From assembly GCA_965277435.1 (NCBI GenBank), contig OZ255821.1, forward strand, positions 1,736,001-1,800,000: DNA of 64,000 nt. The letters run 5' to 3'. Source of the stretch: Bog-105 sp965277435 (GTDB taxonomy: Bacteria > Acidobacteriota > Terriglobia > Bryobacterales > Bryobacteraceae). Below, piece after piece: positions 29,187-37,616 of the stretch (position 1 is the first letter of the stretch; every line of letters starts with the position of its first letter). The notes beneath the pieces were generated by a model. It saw nothing but the letters and a program-made list of their open reading frames with translations, ran no database searches and was not told the DNA's origin. The position numbers and the translations under genes are program-made.

Positions 29187-30652
29187 CAATGCGGCGCAGG
29201 TTGCGGGGAATCAGCCAAAGCGTAAGCGAGAACGCTCATTACGGCCGCGTTTTCGTTGAGCTCGCGCGGAACTACTTTATCGAAAGTATCGGCAGGCGTG
29301 TGGTGATAGTTGAAGTAAAATCGGCTGTCCTGCGTCGGCGCGAAGCCGGTAACACCTTTGAGGAAATTGATGTCTTCGCCGGCTTCTTCGCCTCGGTCGA
29401 TGAGGCCTGCACCGATCGGCTCCAGAACATGCCCAACAGGCGTCAGCCATTTCGCAAGTTCGGGTGTGCCGGTAAGAGTGATGCCAATAGGGTGACCGGC
29501 GCCCAGGTCCGATTCGAGAGCGCCCACGTGGTTCGCCAAATCGGCAGCATGATCCTGCGCGTAGGTTTGCGCACCGTCAGACCCTTGCTCTTCGTCCATC
29601 CAGGCGACAAAGCGCACCGTTCGCTTGGGGTGCAAATCAAGCTGTTTTAAAAGGTGAATGGCCTGCATGGAAACGACGATGCCGGCGCCGTCATCGATCG
29701 CGCCGGTGGCGAGATCCCAGGAATCCAGGTGGCCGGAGACAATTACGATTTGTTCGGGGTGTTCGACGCCCTTCCAGTCGGCAATTACGTTATAGCTGTC
29801 GGTGCGCGGGAGAGTTTGCGGAGTGAGAGTGAGCCGCATCTGGACTGGACCTTGCCGGGCGACGTTGGCAAGCAGGTCGGCGTCTTCGGCGGTGACGGCG
29901 GCAGCGGGAATTTTAGGAGTGCCGTCAGAATAATAAGTCATACCGGTATGGGGCAATCGGTAATCAGCGCCGCCGACGGAACGAACGAGCACGGCGGCAG
30001 CGCCCAGCGAGGAAGCAACGGTCGGTCCAGCGCCACGATAGACCACGGCTTGCCCATACGCTTCGCCGCCCTTGCCTTCCGCAGCGAGAGCTTTGTCGAA
30101 GTGTTCATTGAGCAGCAGGATTTTGCCTTGAACGCTGCCGGTTGGCATTCGTTTGAGATCGTCGAAAGAATCAGCAACAACGACCTCCGCGAGCAGGCCA
30201 TCGGAAGCAGTAGCCACACTGCCGCCGAGAGCCGTGAGAACGATCTTTTGCGTGGTGCCGGGGGATTGGCCGGTCCACTTGGTGAGAGCGCCCGTTTCAA
30301 CTCCGCGTACCCAGTGCGGGACGGATGTCTTCTCAAGCTGGACATCTGCGCCAAGCGCGCGCATTTCGGCAGCGACATATTGGACTGCCTGTTCGGCTTG
30401 CGGAGAGCCGGCCAGACGGGGGCCGATGTTGTCGGTGAGATGGCGGAGTTCGGTAAGGGCGTAGGAATCGCGCAGCGCCGCCTCGCGCAAGCGGTCCATG
30501 TTGGCAAGCTGCTGCGTATCCCACGCGCCGGGTGCCTGGTTGAGGAGTGCGGCCATGCGGTTTTGGGGAGTGGGCGGAGCAGTTGCAGGAGCTTGCCCGA
30601 AGACGAGAATACAGCAGGCGAGCAACGGCAACAGCGCACGGAGAAACGGCAT
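29186..30652 (-). CDS. Secreted M28 family metallopeptidase
   Basis: An exported zinc aminopeptidase/carboxypeptidase of about 488 residues. Starting at the ATG at 30652 it has a signal peptide (MPFLRALLPLLACCILVFG). A PA-domain-like insertion precedes the catalytic M28 domain, whose ligands are visible in VSGHLDSWDLATGAIDDGAG (His, bridging Asp), MDEEQGSDG (catalytic Glu pair), ALESDLGAG (Asp) and YFNYHHTPADTFD (His). All five positions look intact. It is coupled to the downstream YdeI gene by a one-base overlap and is divergent from the MATE gene with 24 bp between starts. Confidence 0.94.
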   Translation of the reverse strand: MPFLRALLPLLACCILVFGQAPATAPPTPQNRMAALLNQAPGAWDTQQLANMDRLREAALRDSYALTELRHLTDNIGPRLAGSPQAEQAVQYVAAEMRALGADVQLEKTSVPHWVRGVETGALTKWTGQSPGTTQKIVLTALGGSVATASDGLLAEVVVADSFDDLKRMPTGSVQGKILLLNEHFDKALAAEGKGGEAYGQAVVYRGAGPTVASSLGAAAVLVRSVGGADYRLPHTGMTYYSDGTPKIPAAAVTAEDADLLANVARQGPVQMRLTLTPQTLPRTDSYNVIADWKGVEHPEQIVIVSGHLDSWDLATGAIDDGAGIVVSMQAIHLLKQLDLHPKRTVRFVAWMDEEQGSDGAQTYAQDHAADLANHVGALESDLGAGHPIGITLTGTPELAKWLTPVGHVLEPIGAGLIDRGEEAGEDINFLKGVTGFAPTQDSRFYFNYHHTPADTFDKVVPRELNENAAVMSVLAYALADSPQPAPH

Positions 30653-30676
30653 AGCGCATCCTAACATGGGGTAGGC

Positions 30677-32041
30677 ATGCTCAAGGAAGCACTATTGGGA
30701 ACGCGAGAAGACTTCACGGAGGGGAGTCTGAACCGGGCGATTGTGCTGCTGGCCATTCCGATGATTCTGGAGATGGTGATGGAATCGCTATTCGGAGTAG
30801 TAGATGTGTTCTTTGTCGCGCGGCTGGGCTCTAACGCGATTGCAACAGTGGGGCTGACGGAATCGCTGCTGACCTTAATTTTCGGCGTGGCGATCGGGCT
30901 GAGCATGGCAACCACGGCGTTTGTGGCGCGGCGCACCGGAGAAAAGGATCCGGACGGCGCGGCGAACTCGGCGGTTCAATCGATTCTGGTGGCGATTGCT
31001 ATCTCAGCGGTCGTGGGCGTGGTGGGCTTCTGGAAGGCTGGCACGTTGTTGCACTGGATGGGCGGCACGGCGGCGATTGAAGCCAATGCGCGGTATACGC
31101 GGCTGATGCTGGGCGGCTCGGTGGTGATCTTCCTGTTGTTTCTGATCAATGGCATTTTTCGCGGGGCGGGTGATGCGGCACTCGCGATGCGCACGCTCTG
31201 GCTGGCGAACGGCATCAATTTAGTGCTTGATCCGTGTTTGATCAATGGATGGGGACCCTTTCCGCGGCTCGGTGTTTATGGCGCGGCGGTAGCAACGACG
31301 ACGGGGCGAGGGATTGGTGTTCTATTCCAGTTTTGGCAATTGGGTTCGAAGAAAAACCGCCTCACGATACGCCGCGACCAGGTGCGCTTGAACCTGCCGG
31401 TGATGGGCCGCTTGCTGCGCGTGGCCTCGACCGGCATGATTCAGTTCCTGCTGGCGACCGCGAGTTGGATGGCGCTGGTGCGGATCGTGGCAGTCTTTGG
31501 CAGCGCGGCGGTGGCCGGCTATACGATTGCGGTGCGCCTGCTCGTGTTTACGATTTTGCCTTCGTGGGGTTTGAGCAATGCGGCGGCTACCTTAGTCGGA
31601 CAGAATCTAGGCGCGGGCAAGCCGGAACGAGCCGAGACCTCGGTCTACCGCACCGGCTTTTACAACATGCTTTATCTCGGGCTGGTCTCGATTGTCTTTA
31701 TCGTAGTGCCGGGGCGGCTGGTGAGCGTATTTACCGAGGAACCCTTGGTGGTGAAGACGGCCATCGCATGCCTGACGATTTTTGGCATTTCATTTGTGAG
31801 CTATGGCTGGGGCATGGTGTTGATGCAGGCCTTCAATGGAGCCGGCGATACGCTCACACCGACGTTGATCAATTTTTTTGTGTTCTGGGTGTTTCAGTTG
31901 CCGCTGGCCTGGTTGCTTGCCATCCGGTGGCAGCAAGGGCCGCGCGGTGCATTTTGGGCCGTGCTCGCGGCGGATCTGCTACTGACGCTGAGTTCGCTGG
32001 TGCTGTTCCGCCAGGGGAATTGGAAGCGGCAGAAGATTTGA
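30677..32041 (+). CDS. MATE family efflux transporter
   Basis: A 454-residue inner-membrane multidrug/toxin extruder with about twelve hydrophobic spans in two halves. Family marks include the N-terminal LAIPMILEMVMESLFGVVDV-FFVARLG region, an FRGAGDAALAM loop in the first half and its counterpart MQAFNGAGDTLTPTLINFFV in the second. MATE pumps use Na+ or H+ gradients. It is followed after 18 bp by a GH2 gene on the same strand, so the two may form one transcript, although a functional link is not obvious. Confidence 0.94.
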   Translation: MLKEALLGTREDFTEGSLNRAIVLLAIPMILEMVMESLFGVVDVFFVARLGSNAIATVGLTESLLTLIFGVAIGLSMATTAFVARRTGEKDPDGAANSAVQSILVAIAISAVVGVVGFWKAGTLLHWMGGTAAIEANARYTRLMLGGSVVIFLLFLINGIFRGAGDAALAMRTLWLANGINLVLDPCLINGWGPFPRLGVYGAAVATTTGRGIGVLFQFWQLGSKKNRLTIRRDQVRLNLPVMGRLLRVASTGMIQFLLATASWMALVRIVAVFGSAAVAGYTIAVRLLVFTILPSWGLSNAAATLVGQNLGAGKPERAETSVYRTGFYNMLYLGLVSIVFIVVPGRLVSVFTEEPLVVKTAIACLTIFGISFVSYGWGMVLMQAFNGAGDTLTPTLINFFVFWVFQLPLAWLLAIRWQQGPRGAFWAVLAADLLLTLSSLVLFRQGNWKRQKI

Positions 32042-32059
32042 GGCTTGTAGAATACCCGC

Positions 32060-33856
32060 ATGTATCTTATTGCGGTGTTGGGGTTGGCTGCTGTAGTTAG
32101 TGCGAGTGGGGCTGTCCCCCGCCCGGAGTTTCCGAATCCGCAGTTTGAGCGCTCACAGTGGCTGAGTTTAAACGGCGCGTGGTCCTTTTCGTTCGATGAC
32201 GGAGATCGCGGCATGGCAGACAAGTGGTTCGCCCATGCCTTGGCGTCTCCCAAAACGATTGCAGTCCCGTATTGTTTCGAGAGCAAGTTGAGCGGCATTC
32301 AGGACACCAGTTTTCATCGCGTGATGTGGTACCAGCGCACCATCCGCCCGCCTGAAAATTGGGCCACCCAACACGTGCTGCTGCATTTCGGGGCGGTTTA
32401 CTATCAGGCGTCGGTGTGGTTGAACGGGCAGTACCTCGGCGAACATCAAGGCGGGAATGTGCCGTTTACTTTCGACATCACGGGGGCTCTGCGCGCTGGG
32501 GGAAATGTATTGACGGTGCGCGCCTTCAACCCCGACACCGATCGCTCCATTGCGCGGGGAAAGCAGTATTGGAAAGTCAAATCAGAGAGCATCTTTTATA
32601 CGCGCACGAGTGGGATCTGGCAGCCGGTGTGGATGGAGAGTACCGGCGAAAACCATTTGAAGTATGTTCACGTAACGGCCGGGCAGGATGGCGTCGCTCA
32701 TTTTGAGGGAGCGCTGGCCGAACGGTCGCAGCAGCCATTGACGCTCGAAATTGCGGTGATGGATGGATCGCAAACAGTGGCTTCGGCAAGCGCGCAAACC
32801 AGTGAAGACCATGTTTCGGCGACCGTGGAGGTGGCCGATGCAAAGTTGTGGTCGCCCGGTGCGCCGAACTTATACAAGGTGCAATATCGATTGCGGCGCG
32901 GCGGCGCGGTGGTAGACGCGGTGGATTCTTATCTTGGATTCCGAACCGTAGCGGTCGCGAATGACCGGGTCACGGTGAACGGTAAAGCTGTTTATTTAAA
33001 GTTTTTGCTCGATCAAGGCTATTGGCCGGAGAGTATTCTGACACCGCCGTCGGATGCAGCAATCGAGCGGGATATCGATCTGGCGCAGTCGATGGGCTTT
33101 AACGGTGTACGGAAACATCAGAAAGTGGCCGATCCGCGGTTTCTATACTTTGCAGATAAGCGCGGCCTGCTGGTTTCCGGAGAGATTGCGGATGCGCAAG
33201 AATTCACCGCCGAAGAAGTGCAGCGATTCAACCAGGAGTGGATGGAGGCCATCGAGTTCGACTACAACCATCCCTCGATCATCATTTGGAACGCCATCAA
33301 CGAAAGCTGGGGCGTGCCGGATTTGAAAGATGTGCGGCAGCAGGCGTTTTTGAAGGAGACTTATCAACTCACGCACACTCTCGACAGTACGCGGCTGGTG
33401 ATCGATAACGAGGGTTGGCAGCATACCGACCAGACAGATCTGTTTGCGATTCACGATTATGAAAAATCGGGTGAAGTTCTGTACCAGAAGTATAAAGACG
33501 TAACGCCGGAGAGCGCCACGGTGCCGAAGAATGGACGGATCGCGTTGCTGCCGGGATACCGGTACAACGGAACGCCGCTTTACCTTTCCGAGTTCGGCGG
33601 AATTGCCTTTGTTCCAGAAGGCACGCATGCGCCGGGTGAGAGTTGGGGCTATTCTGGCGTGGAGAAGACGCAAGACGCGGCCTTGGCTCGTTTGACGCAA
33701 TTGTTTCAAGGTCTGGCGAAATTGAAAAATGTCGCAGGGGCTTGTTATACGCAGCTGACAGATGTCGAACAGGAAGTAAATGGGCTCGCGACGTATGACC
33801 GCCAGCCCAAGTATCCCGCCGAAAAGGTTAAGGCGTTGAACGACCTGCTGCAGTAA
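32060..33856 (+). CDS. Glycoside hydrolase family 2 protein (beta-galactosidase/glucuronidase-like)
   Basis: A secreted retaining glycosidase of 598 residues with a signal peptide (about 1-18). An N-terminal sugar-binding jelly roll (LNGAWSFSFDDGDRG, then YYQASVWLNGQYLGEHQGG) is followed by an immunoglobulin-like domain and a TIM barrel. The acid/base is Glu415 in IIWNAINESWG and the nucleophile is Glu511 in YLSEFGG. It lacks the long C-terminal domain of LacZ, so it is closer to short GH2 enzymes. The sugar is unknown (galactoside, mannoside or glucuronide possible). Confidence 0.92.
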   Translation: MYLIAVLGLAAVVSASGAVPRPEFPNPQFERSQWLSLNGAWSFSFDDGDRGMADKWFAHALASPKTIAVPYCFESKLSGIQDTSFHRVMWYQRTIRPPENWATQHVLLHFGAVYYQASVWLNGQYLGEHQGGNVPFTFDITGALRAGGNVLTVRAFNPDTDRSIARGKQYWKVKSESIFYTRTSGIWQPVWMESTGENHLKYVHVTAGQDGVAHFEGALAERSQQPLTLEIAVMDGSQTVASASAQTSEDHVSATVEVADAKLWSPGAPNLYKVQYRLRRGGAVVDAVDSYLGFRTVAVANDRVTVNGKAVYLKFLLDQGYWPESILTPPSDAAIERDIDLAQSMGFNGVRKHQKVADPRFLYFADKRGLLVSGEIADAQEFTAEEVQRFNQEWMEAIEFDYNHPSIIIWNAINESWGVPDLKDVRQQAFLKETYQLTHTLDSTRLVIDNEGWQHTDQTDLFAIHDYEKSGEVLYQKYKDVTPESATVPKNGRIALLPGYRYNGTPLYLSEFGGIAFVPEGTHAPGESWGYSGVEKTQDAALARLTQLFQGLAKLKNVAGACYTQLTDVEQEVNGLATYDRQPKYPAEKVKALNDLLQ

Positions 33857-35197
33857 CTAATTCAGACGTTGTACAGGCGGACAGTTGATGACGAACTGAC
33901 TGTCGCCGAACTTGGCGCCATTAGGGCCGGTGATGAGGCCATCCTGCGCGTAAGTGAGGATTTGGAACTCTTCACGAAGCTGCATGCGATAGCCTTTGCT
34001 GATCGATTCTTCTGTCCACTGATAGAGCTGGCCATTCCACATGGGACTGTAATCGTTAGCGATGGTGGGGATGCCGCCGAACGTATTGTTCGGGCGATGG
34101 AAGTCGGTGATGGAGGCATTCAAACCCTGGCGCGCAGGGTTCGCGCAATCCATTTCGCCGTTAATTGCGATGAAGATGCGCTCGATGGGACTGCCGAAGC
34201 TGTCGTCCGTCCCCGTGAGGAGCTTGGACATCAAAGGCGCGTAAGTATTGCCTTCGATAGCCGCTACCAGCGTGGTGCTGGCGTCCATGGAAATGTACCA
34301 GAGAGGGCGCCCAAAACTGAAGCCGTTGACTAACTGCAGAGTGACGGTTTGATTATAAGGATCGATCGCAAGCACCTGGTCGTGCACCTTGCTGTAATCG
34401 ACGTGGCCGTTCGGGAAATTAATCTTGTCGGGGGTCTCGCCGAACGCAACGATTGGAGCGTTGTAGATGGCGCCGCCCGAGTTGAGGACTCGCACGAGCG
34501 GACTATAATTTGCGTCACCCCGCGACCCGGGCTGGGCCACCGCGGGCGGAAACGCAGAGGAACTGCCGGCGACCAGTTTTCGATGAGGCGAGAAATCAAC
34601 GCTGCCTGCGTTAAAGATCAGTTCGCCATTCGAGTTGAAATTGGCGGTGCGTGCACCGGGAGCCGCCGTGGTGAGTTTCGTCGAGAAATTGACACCCAGA
34701 AAACTGGCTACATCTTGATCGTCGACGTCAGTGAGGATGTACCAGACCGGTACGTGGCCCTTCGCCGTATAGCCTTCATAAAGCGGCAAGGTGATGGTGC
34801 CGTTTTTCTGGTCGACCTGGCCGGATTGCAGCAACTGATAAGGGCCGACCAGGCTGGGGTTGGTAGAGGAAGGAGGCGGCCCGAAATAGGAGAGCCCGAC
34901 AGTGGTGCCGGTAGAGGCCGGCGCAGGGAACAAATTACAGCCTGGCCCTGGCCCGAAAGGTCCGGGGGACGGTCCGTCACCACTGGTGGCGGCAGCCGCC
35001 GAGTCGGGCATCTCGATAGCTCTCGCTGCCGACTTGAGCATCGCCGGAGTGGCATTGCTCTTGGGCATCATGCTGGTTTTCTGTCCGGTGGCGGGCACGG
35101 CGGCCGTCGTGAATTGCTGCCCGGCGAGTAGCCCGAAGGTCGATAGCGCGCCGGTAATGCTCCAGGCGAGCGCGGTCATTCTTGTGCTTCTTTTCAT
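33857..35197 (-). CDS. Secreted hypothetical protein with Gly/Pro-rich N-terminus
   Basis: About 446 residues. The ATG at 35197 has AAGGAG 13 bases upstream and gives a signal peptide (TALAWSITGALSTFGLLAG). After a low-complexity linker (DGPSPGPFGPGPGCNLFPAP) the body is beta-rich, with repeated elements VPVWYILTDVDDQDVASFLG and GRPLWYISMDASTTLVAAIE that look like two copies of one domain. It ends with a cysteine-containing tail. I do not recognise a family. It is convergent with the GH2 gene, whose stop abuts its stop (33856/33857). Confidence 0.75.
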   Translation of the reverse strand: MKRSTRMTALAWSITGALSTFGLLAGQQFTTAAVPATGQKTSMMPKSNATPAMLKSAARAIEMPDSAAAATSGDGPSPGPFGPGPGCNLFPAPASTGTTVGLSYFGPPPSSTNPSLVGPYQLLQSGQVDQKNGTITLPLYEGYTAKGHVPVWYILTDVDDQDVASFLGVNFSTKLTTAAPGARTANFNSNGELIFNAGSVDFSPHRKLVAGSSSAFPPAVAQPGSRGDANYSPLVRVLNSGGAIYNAPIVAFGETPDKINFPNGHVDYSKVHDQVLAIDPYNQTVTLQLVNGFSFGRPLWYISMDASTTLVAAIEGNTYAPLMSKLLTGTDDSFGSPIERIFIAINGEMDCANPARQGLNASITDFHRPNNTFGGIPTIANDYSPMWNGQLYQWTEESISKGYRMQLREEFQILTYAQDGLITGPNGAKFGDSQFVINCPPVQRLN

Positions 35198-35501
35198 TCT
35201 TGTTGTTAGCTCCTTGGAGGCAGGCGCCGGGGCCGCGGTCTGGCGGCTCCGAAGACTTTCATTTCGCGCGTATGCGCTGCTCCTCGACACTATTCGCGGT
35301 TATCCCGCCGGAGGTTACGGCCAAATTTTTAGATATTGAAACTTTGCTAAACCGTCGGCTCGCTCACCCGAGATAACTAGGGTAAGTGGCTGTTTGCTGC
35401 GCATCCAGGCTTGTTTCCTCACCTGTGGACTCCCGAACGCCACGGCATAAGCGAATACCAAGGCGGCGTTCGAGAAGAGTTGTTCACGCCGCAGTTTCCA
35501 T

Positions 35502-36353
35502 TCAACCCAGAAACGAGTTGATCCGCTCCGCAATTTCATTGCTTGCCTCTTCGAGAGCGAAGTGACCGGCTTCGAGAAGATGCAGTTCCGCTTTCGGAAG
35601 ATCGCGCTGGAACGCCTTTGCTCCCTCGACGGTGAAGATGCGGTCGCCCGTACCCCAGACAATCAGCATTGGCGGCTGGTTGCTGCGAAAGTACTCCTGC
35701 CATTTGTCGTAGAGCGCCAGGTTCGATTGATAGTTGTGAAGTAGCTCGAGCTGGATAGCATCATTGCCTGGACGGTCCAGCAGGAATTGGTCGAAGGTGT
35801 AGGCGTCCGGGCTGATCCGCTCCGGGTTCTTCGCACCTTGTGTGTATTGCGATTGCGTTGCTTCTTTGGTAAGTAGACCGCGCACAGCCGGTTCCGTCTC
35901 CGCGTTGCGGCCGGCCCAGAAGCGTTTGAGCGGATCGAATGCCGGCCCGATGCCCTCGGCATATGCGTTACCATTCTGCACCACGATCCCCTCAATGGCG
36001 TCGGGGTGTTGCGAAGCAATGCGGAAACCCACTGGCGCTCCATAATCCTGCACGTAGATGCTGAATTTCTGGAGCTTCAACACGTCGAAGAGCAGTTCCT
36101 CGATGTGCGCTGTGAGGTTGTCGAAGTTGTAGTGGAACTCCTTGATGCTCGGAGCGTCGCTGTAGCCGAACCCGATATAGTCCGGGGCGATGACGTGGAA
36201 CTTCTGCGCCAGCTTGGGGATCAGGTCGCGGAACATATGCGACGAGGAGGGAAAGCCGTGCAGGAGCACGATGGTGGGAGCATTGGCGAGACCGGCTTCG
36301 CGGTAGAACAGCTTGAGGCCACGCACATTGGCGTGATGATAAGTCGTGATCAT
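35502..36353 (-). CDS. Alpha/beta hydrolase, haloalkane dehalogenase/epoxide hydrolase-like
   Basis: A 283-residue cytoplasmic hydrolase. The oxyanion motif is LLHGFPSSSHMFRDLIP, and the nucleophile elbow IYVQDYGAPVGFR places an Asp at the catalytic position, as in haloalkane dehalogenases and epoxide hydrolases. The residue after it is Tyr instead of the Trp that stabilises halide in true dehalogenases. The catalytic His lies in LEAGHFALEEAS. It stands alone and diverges from a CGNR regulator gene, which may control it. Confidence 0.9.
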   Translation of the reverse strand: MITTYHHANVRGLKLFYREAGLANAPTIVLLHGFPSSSHMFRDLIPKLAQKFHVIAPDYIGFGYSDAPSIKEFHYNFDNLTAHIEELLFDVLKLQKFSIYVQDYGAPVGFRIASQHPDAIEGIVVQNGNAYAEGIGPAFDPLKRFWAGRNAETEPAVRGLLTKEATQSQYTQGAKNPERISPDAYTFDQFLLDRPGNDAIQLELLHNYQSNLALYDKWQEYFRSNQPPMLIVWGTGDRIFTVEGAKAFQRDLPKAELHLLEAGHFALEEASNEIAERINSFLG

Positions 36354-36495
36354 AGGGTAGGTTTCAAATCTCCGCTAGGTAAGAGTAGTAGACACCGATA
36401 AAAGTCGCAACAATAGTGTTGATCCTTTTTGAGAGAATAGGCGAATTATTTCCCAAACGGCGATTGAGACACAGGACTGGGTCGACGGCTTCCTC

Positions 36496-37077
36496 ATGGT
36501 GGGCAACCAGCCGGCCCTGGATTTGCTGAATACCGCGCCCGTGAGTGACGGCGCGCAAATCGAGCTGCTGCCCGACACAGCAGCCTTGGAACGCTGGTTC
36601 CTTGCGTCGGGCCTGGTGACAGCCCCCAGGCTGAAGGCAGCGCTGCACGCGTGGCGTGGCTCGCACGAGGCAGGCGCTTTCTTACGAGAACTACTTGCCT
36701 TTCGCGAGCATCTCAGGGCGGCGGTTCTTAAGTTCGAGGGCGGAAAGATGCCGGGAGCTAACTTCCTTACGGAATTGAATACACTGCTTAAGGCGCATCC
36801 CAGGCGGGCGGCCATCGCCCTGAAAAGCGGGAGGCTCGAACAGGAACCGGTCTTCGGATCGTCGATGCCCGATAATCTGTGGGCGCTGCTCTCTGCTCAC
36901 ACGTTAGCGCTTTTCACCGACGTGCCGCCCTCACGAGTTCGCAAGTGCGAAAGCTGCGTTGTCCATTTTCACGACGTCAGCAAAAAGGGATCACGCCGCT
37001 GGTGCAGCATGAATCTTTGCGGCAACAAAGTGAAGGTCGCGGCCTACCAGCAACGGCAACGAACACAGAGTTCGTAA
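36496..37077 (+). CDS. CGNR zinc finger / ABATE domain regulator
   Basis: A 193-residue predicted stress-responsive transcription regulator. The N-terminal ABATE domain begins with NQPALDLLNTAPVSDG and contains the LRELLAFREHLRAAV helix. The C-terminal zinc finger reads VRKCESCVVHFHDVSK, then RRWCSMNLCGNKVKVAAYQQ with the diagnostic CGNR-type motif and basic tail. Upstream coding-like sequence exists up to about 36445 without a normal start codon, so the N-terminus may be slightly longer. It is divergent from the alpha/beta hydrolase gene. Confidence 0.9.
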   Translation: MVGNQPALDLLNTAPVSDGAQIELLPDTAALERWFLASGLVTAPRLKAALHAWRGSHEAGAFLRELLAFREHLRAAVLKFEGGKMPGANFLTELNTLLKAHPRRAAIALKSGRLEQEPVFGSSMPDNLWALLSAHTLALFTDVPPSRVRKCESCVVHFHDVSKKGSRRWCSMNLCGNKVKVAAYQQRQRTQSS

Positions 37078-37091
37078 TCCTGGCCGGTGAT

Positions 37092-37595
37092 TCATTCTTC
37101 GTACTGAAGATCCAATTTCTGCCAAATTCTCTCGACGGGAATGCCGGCCATGGAGGCAACAGGATTCTGTGCACCGTCTCGCCATTCGAGCACAGAGCGA
37201 TCCGATGGGTCCACAAGGTAGATCTGGCCGAATCCCCATTCCTGATACTTGTGGCAGTTTTTTTGCACTTGCGCGTATTTGTCGTCTTCGGAGAGAATCT
37301 CGACCACTACGTCCAATCCTGAGGAAGGATAGCGGCCGGACAACTTAGTCTTGCTGCTAATGACGTCTGGCTTTGGGCGGACACCCGACTCGATGCGAAG
37401 CTCCACTTCGGAAGCGGCTGCAATAAAACCGGCTTCGAGCAGCAAACCGCTGATAATTTGCTGCAACAGTCCATGAACCCACGTGGACGTACCTTTAGGA
37501 ACGGCCTCTCCATACCAGAACTCGTACGTTCGTTCGCGATGGCCGTATTGCTCCTCGAAGTCCTCGAAGGTGAGCTTCTGCGGAGCATTGGACAT
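37092..37595 (-). CDS. Uma2 family endonuclease-like protein
   Basis: A 167-residue protein of the Uma2 (DUF820) family with a PD-(D/E)XK-like core. The family N-terminus FEDFEEQYGHRERTYEFWYG is followed by HGLLQQIISGLLLEAGFIAA, VRPKPDVISSK (Asp), DVVVEILSEDD (Glu) and the KYQEWGFGQIYLVDPSDRSV block. The key acidic residues are present. Such genes are numerous in Acidobacteriota and cyanobacteria; the biological role is not settled. Confidence 0.92.
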   Translation of the reverse strand: MSNAPQKLTFEDFEEQYGHRERTYEFWYGEAVPKGTSTWVHGLLQQIISGLLLEAGFIAAASEVELRIESGVRPKPDVISSKTKLSGRYPSSGLDVVVEILSEDDKYAQVQKNCHKYQEWGFGQIYLVDPSDRSVLEWRDGAQNPVASMAGIPVERIWQKLDLQYEE

Positions 37596-37616
37596 TACAT
37601 TATTCTGGCGCCAGGA

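Noticed and set aside
29654..30664. 336-residue plus-strand open frame
   Set aside because: It is antisense to the M28 peptidase, which has all metal ligands and a signal peptide.
34349..35131. 260-residue plus-strand open frame
   Set aside because: It is antisense to the secreted protein that has a good start, ribosome-binding site and signal peptide.
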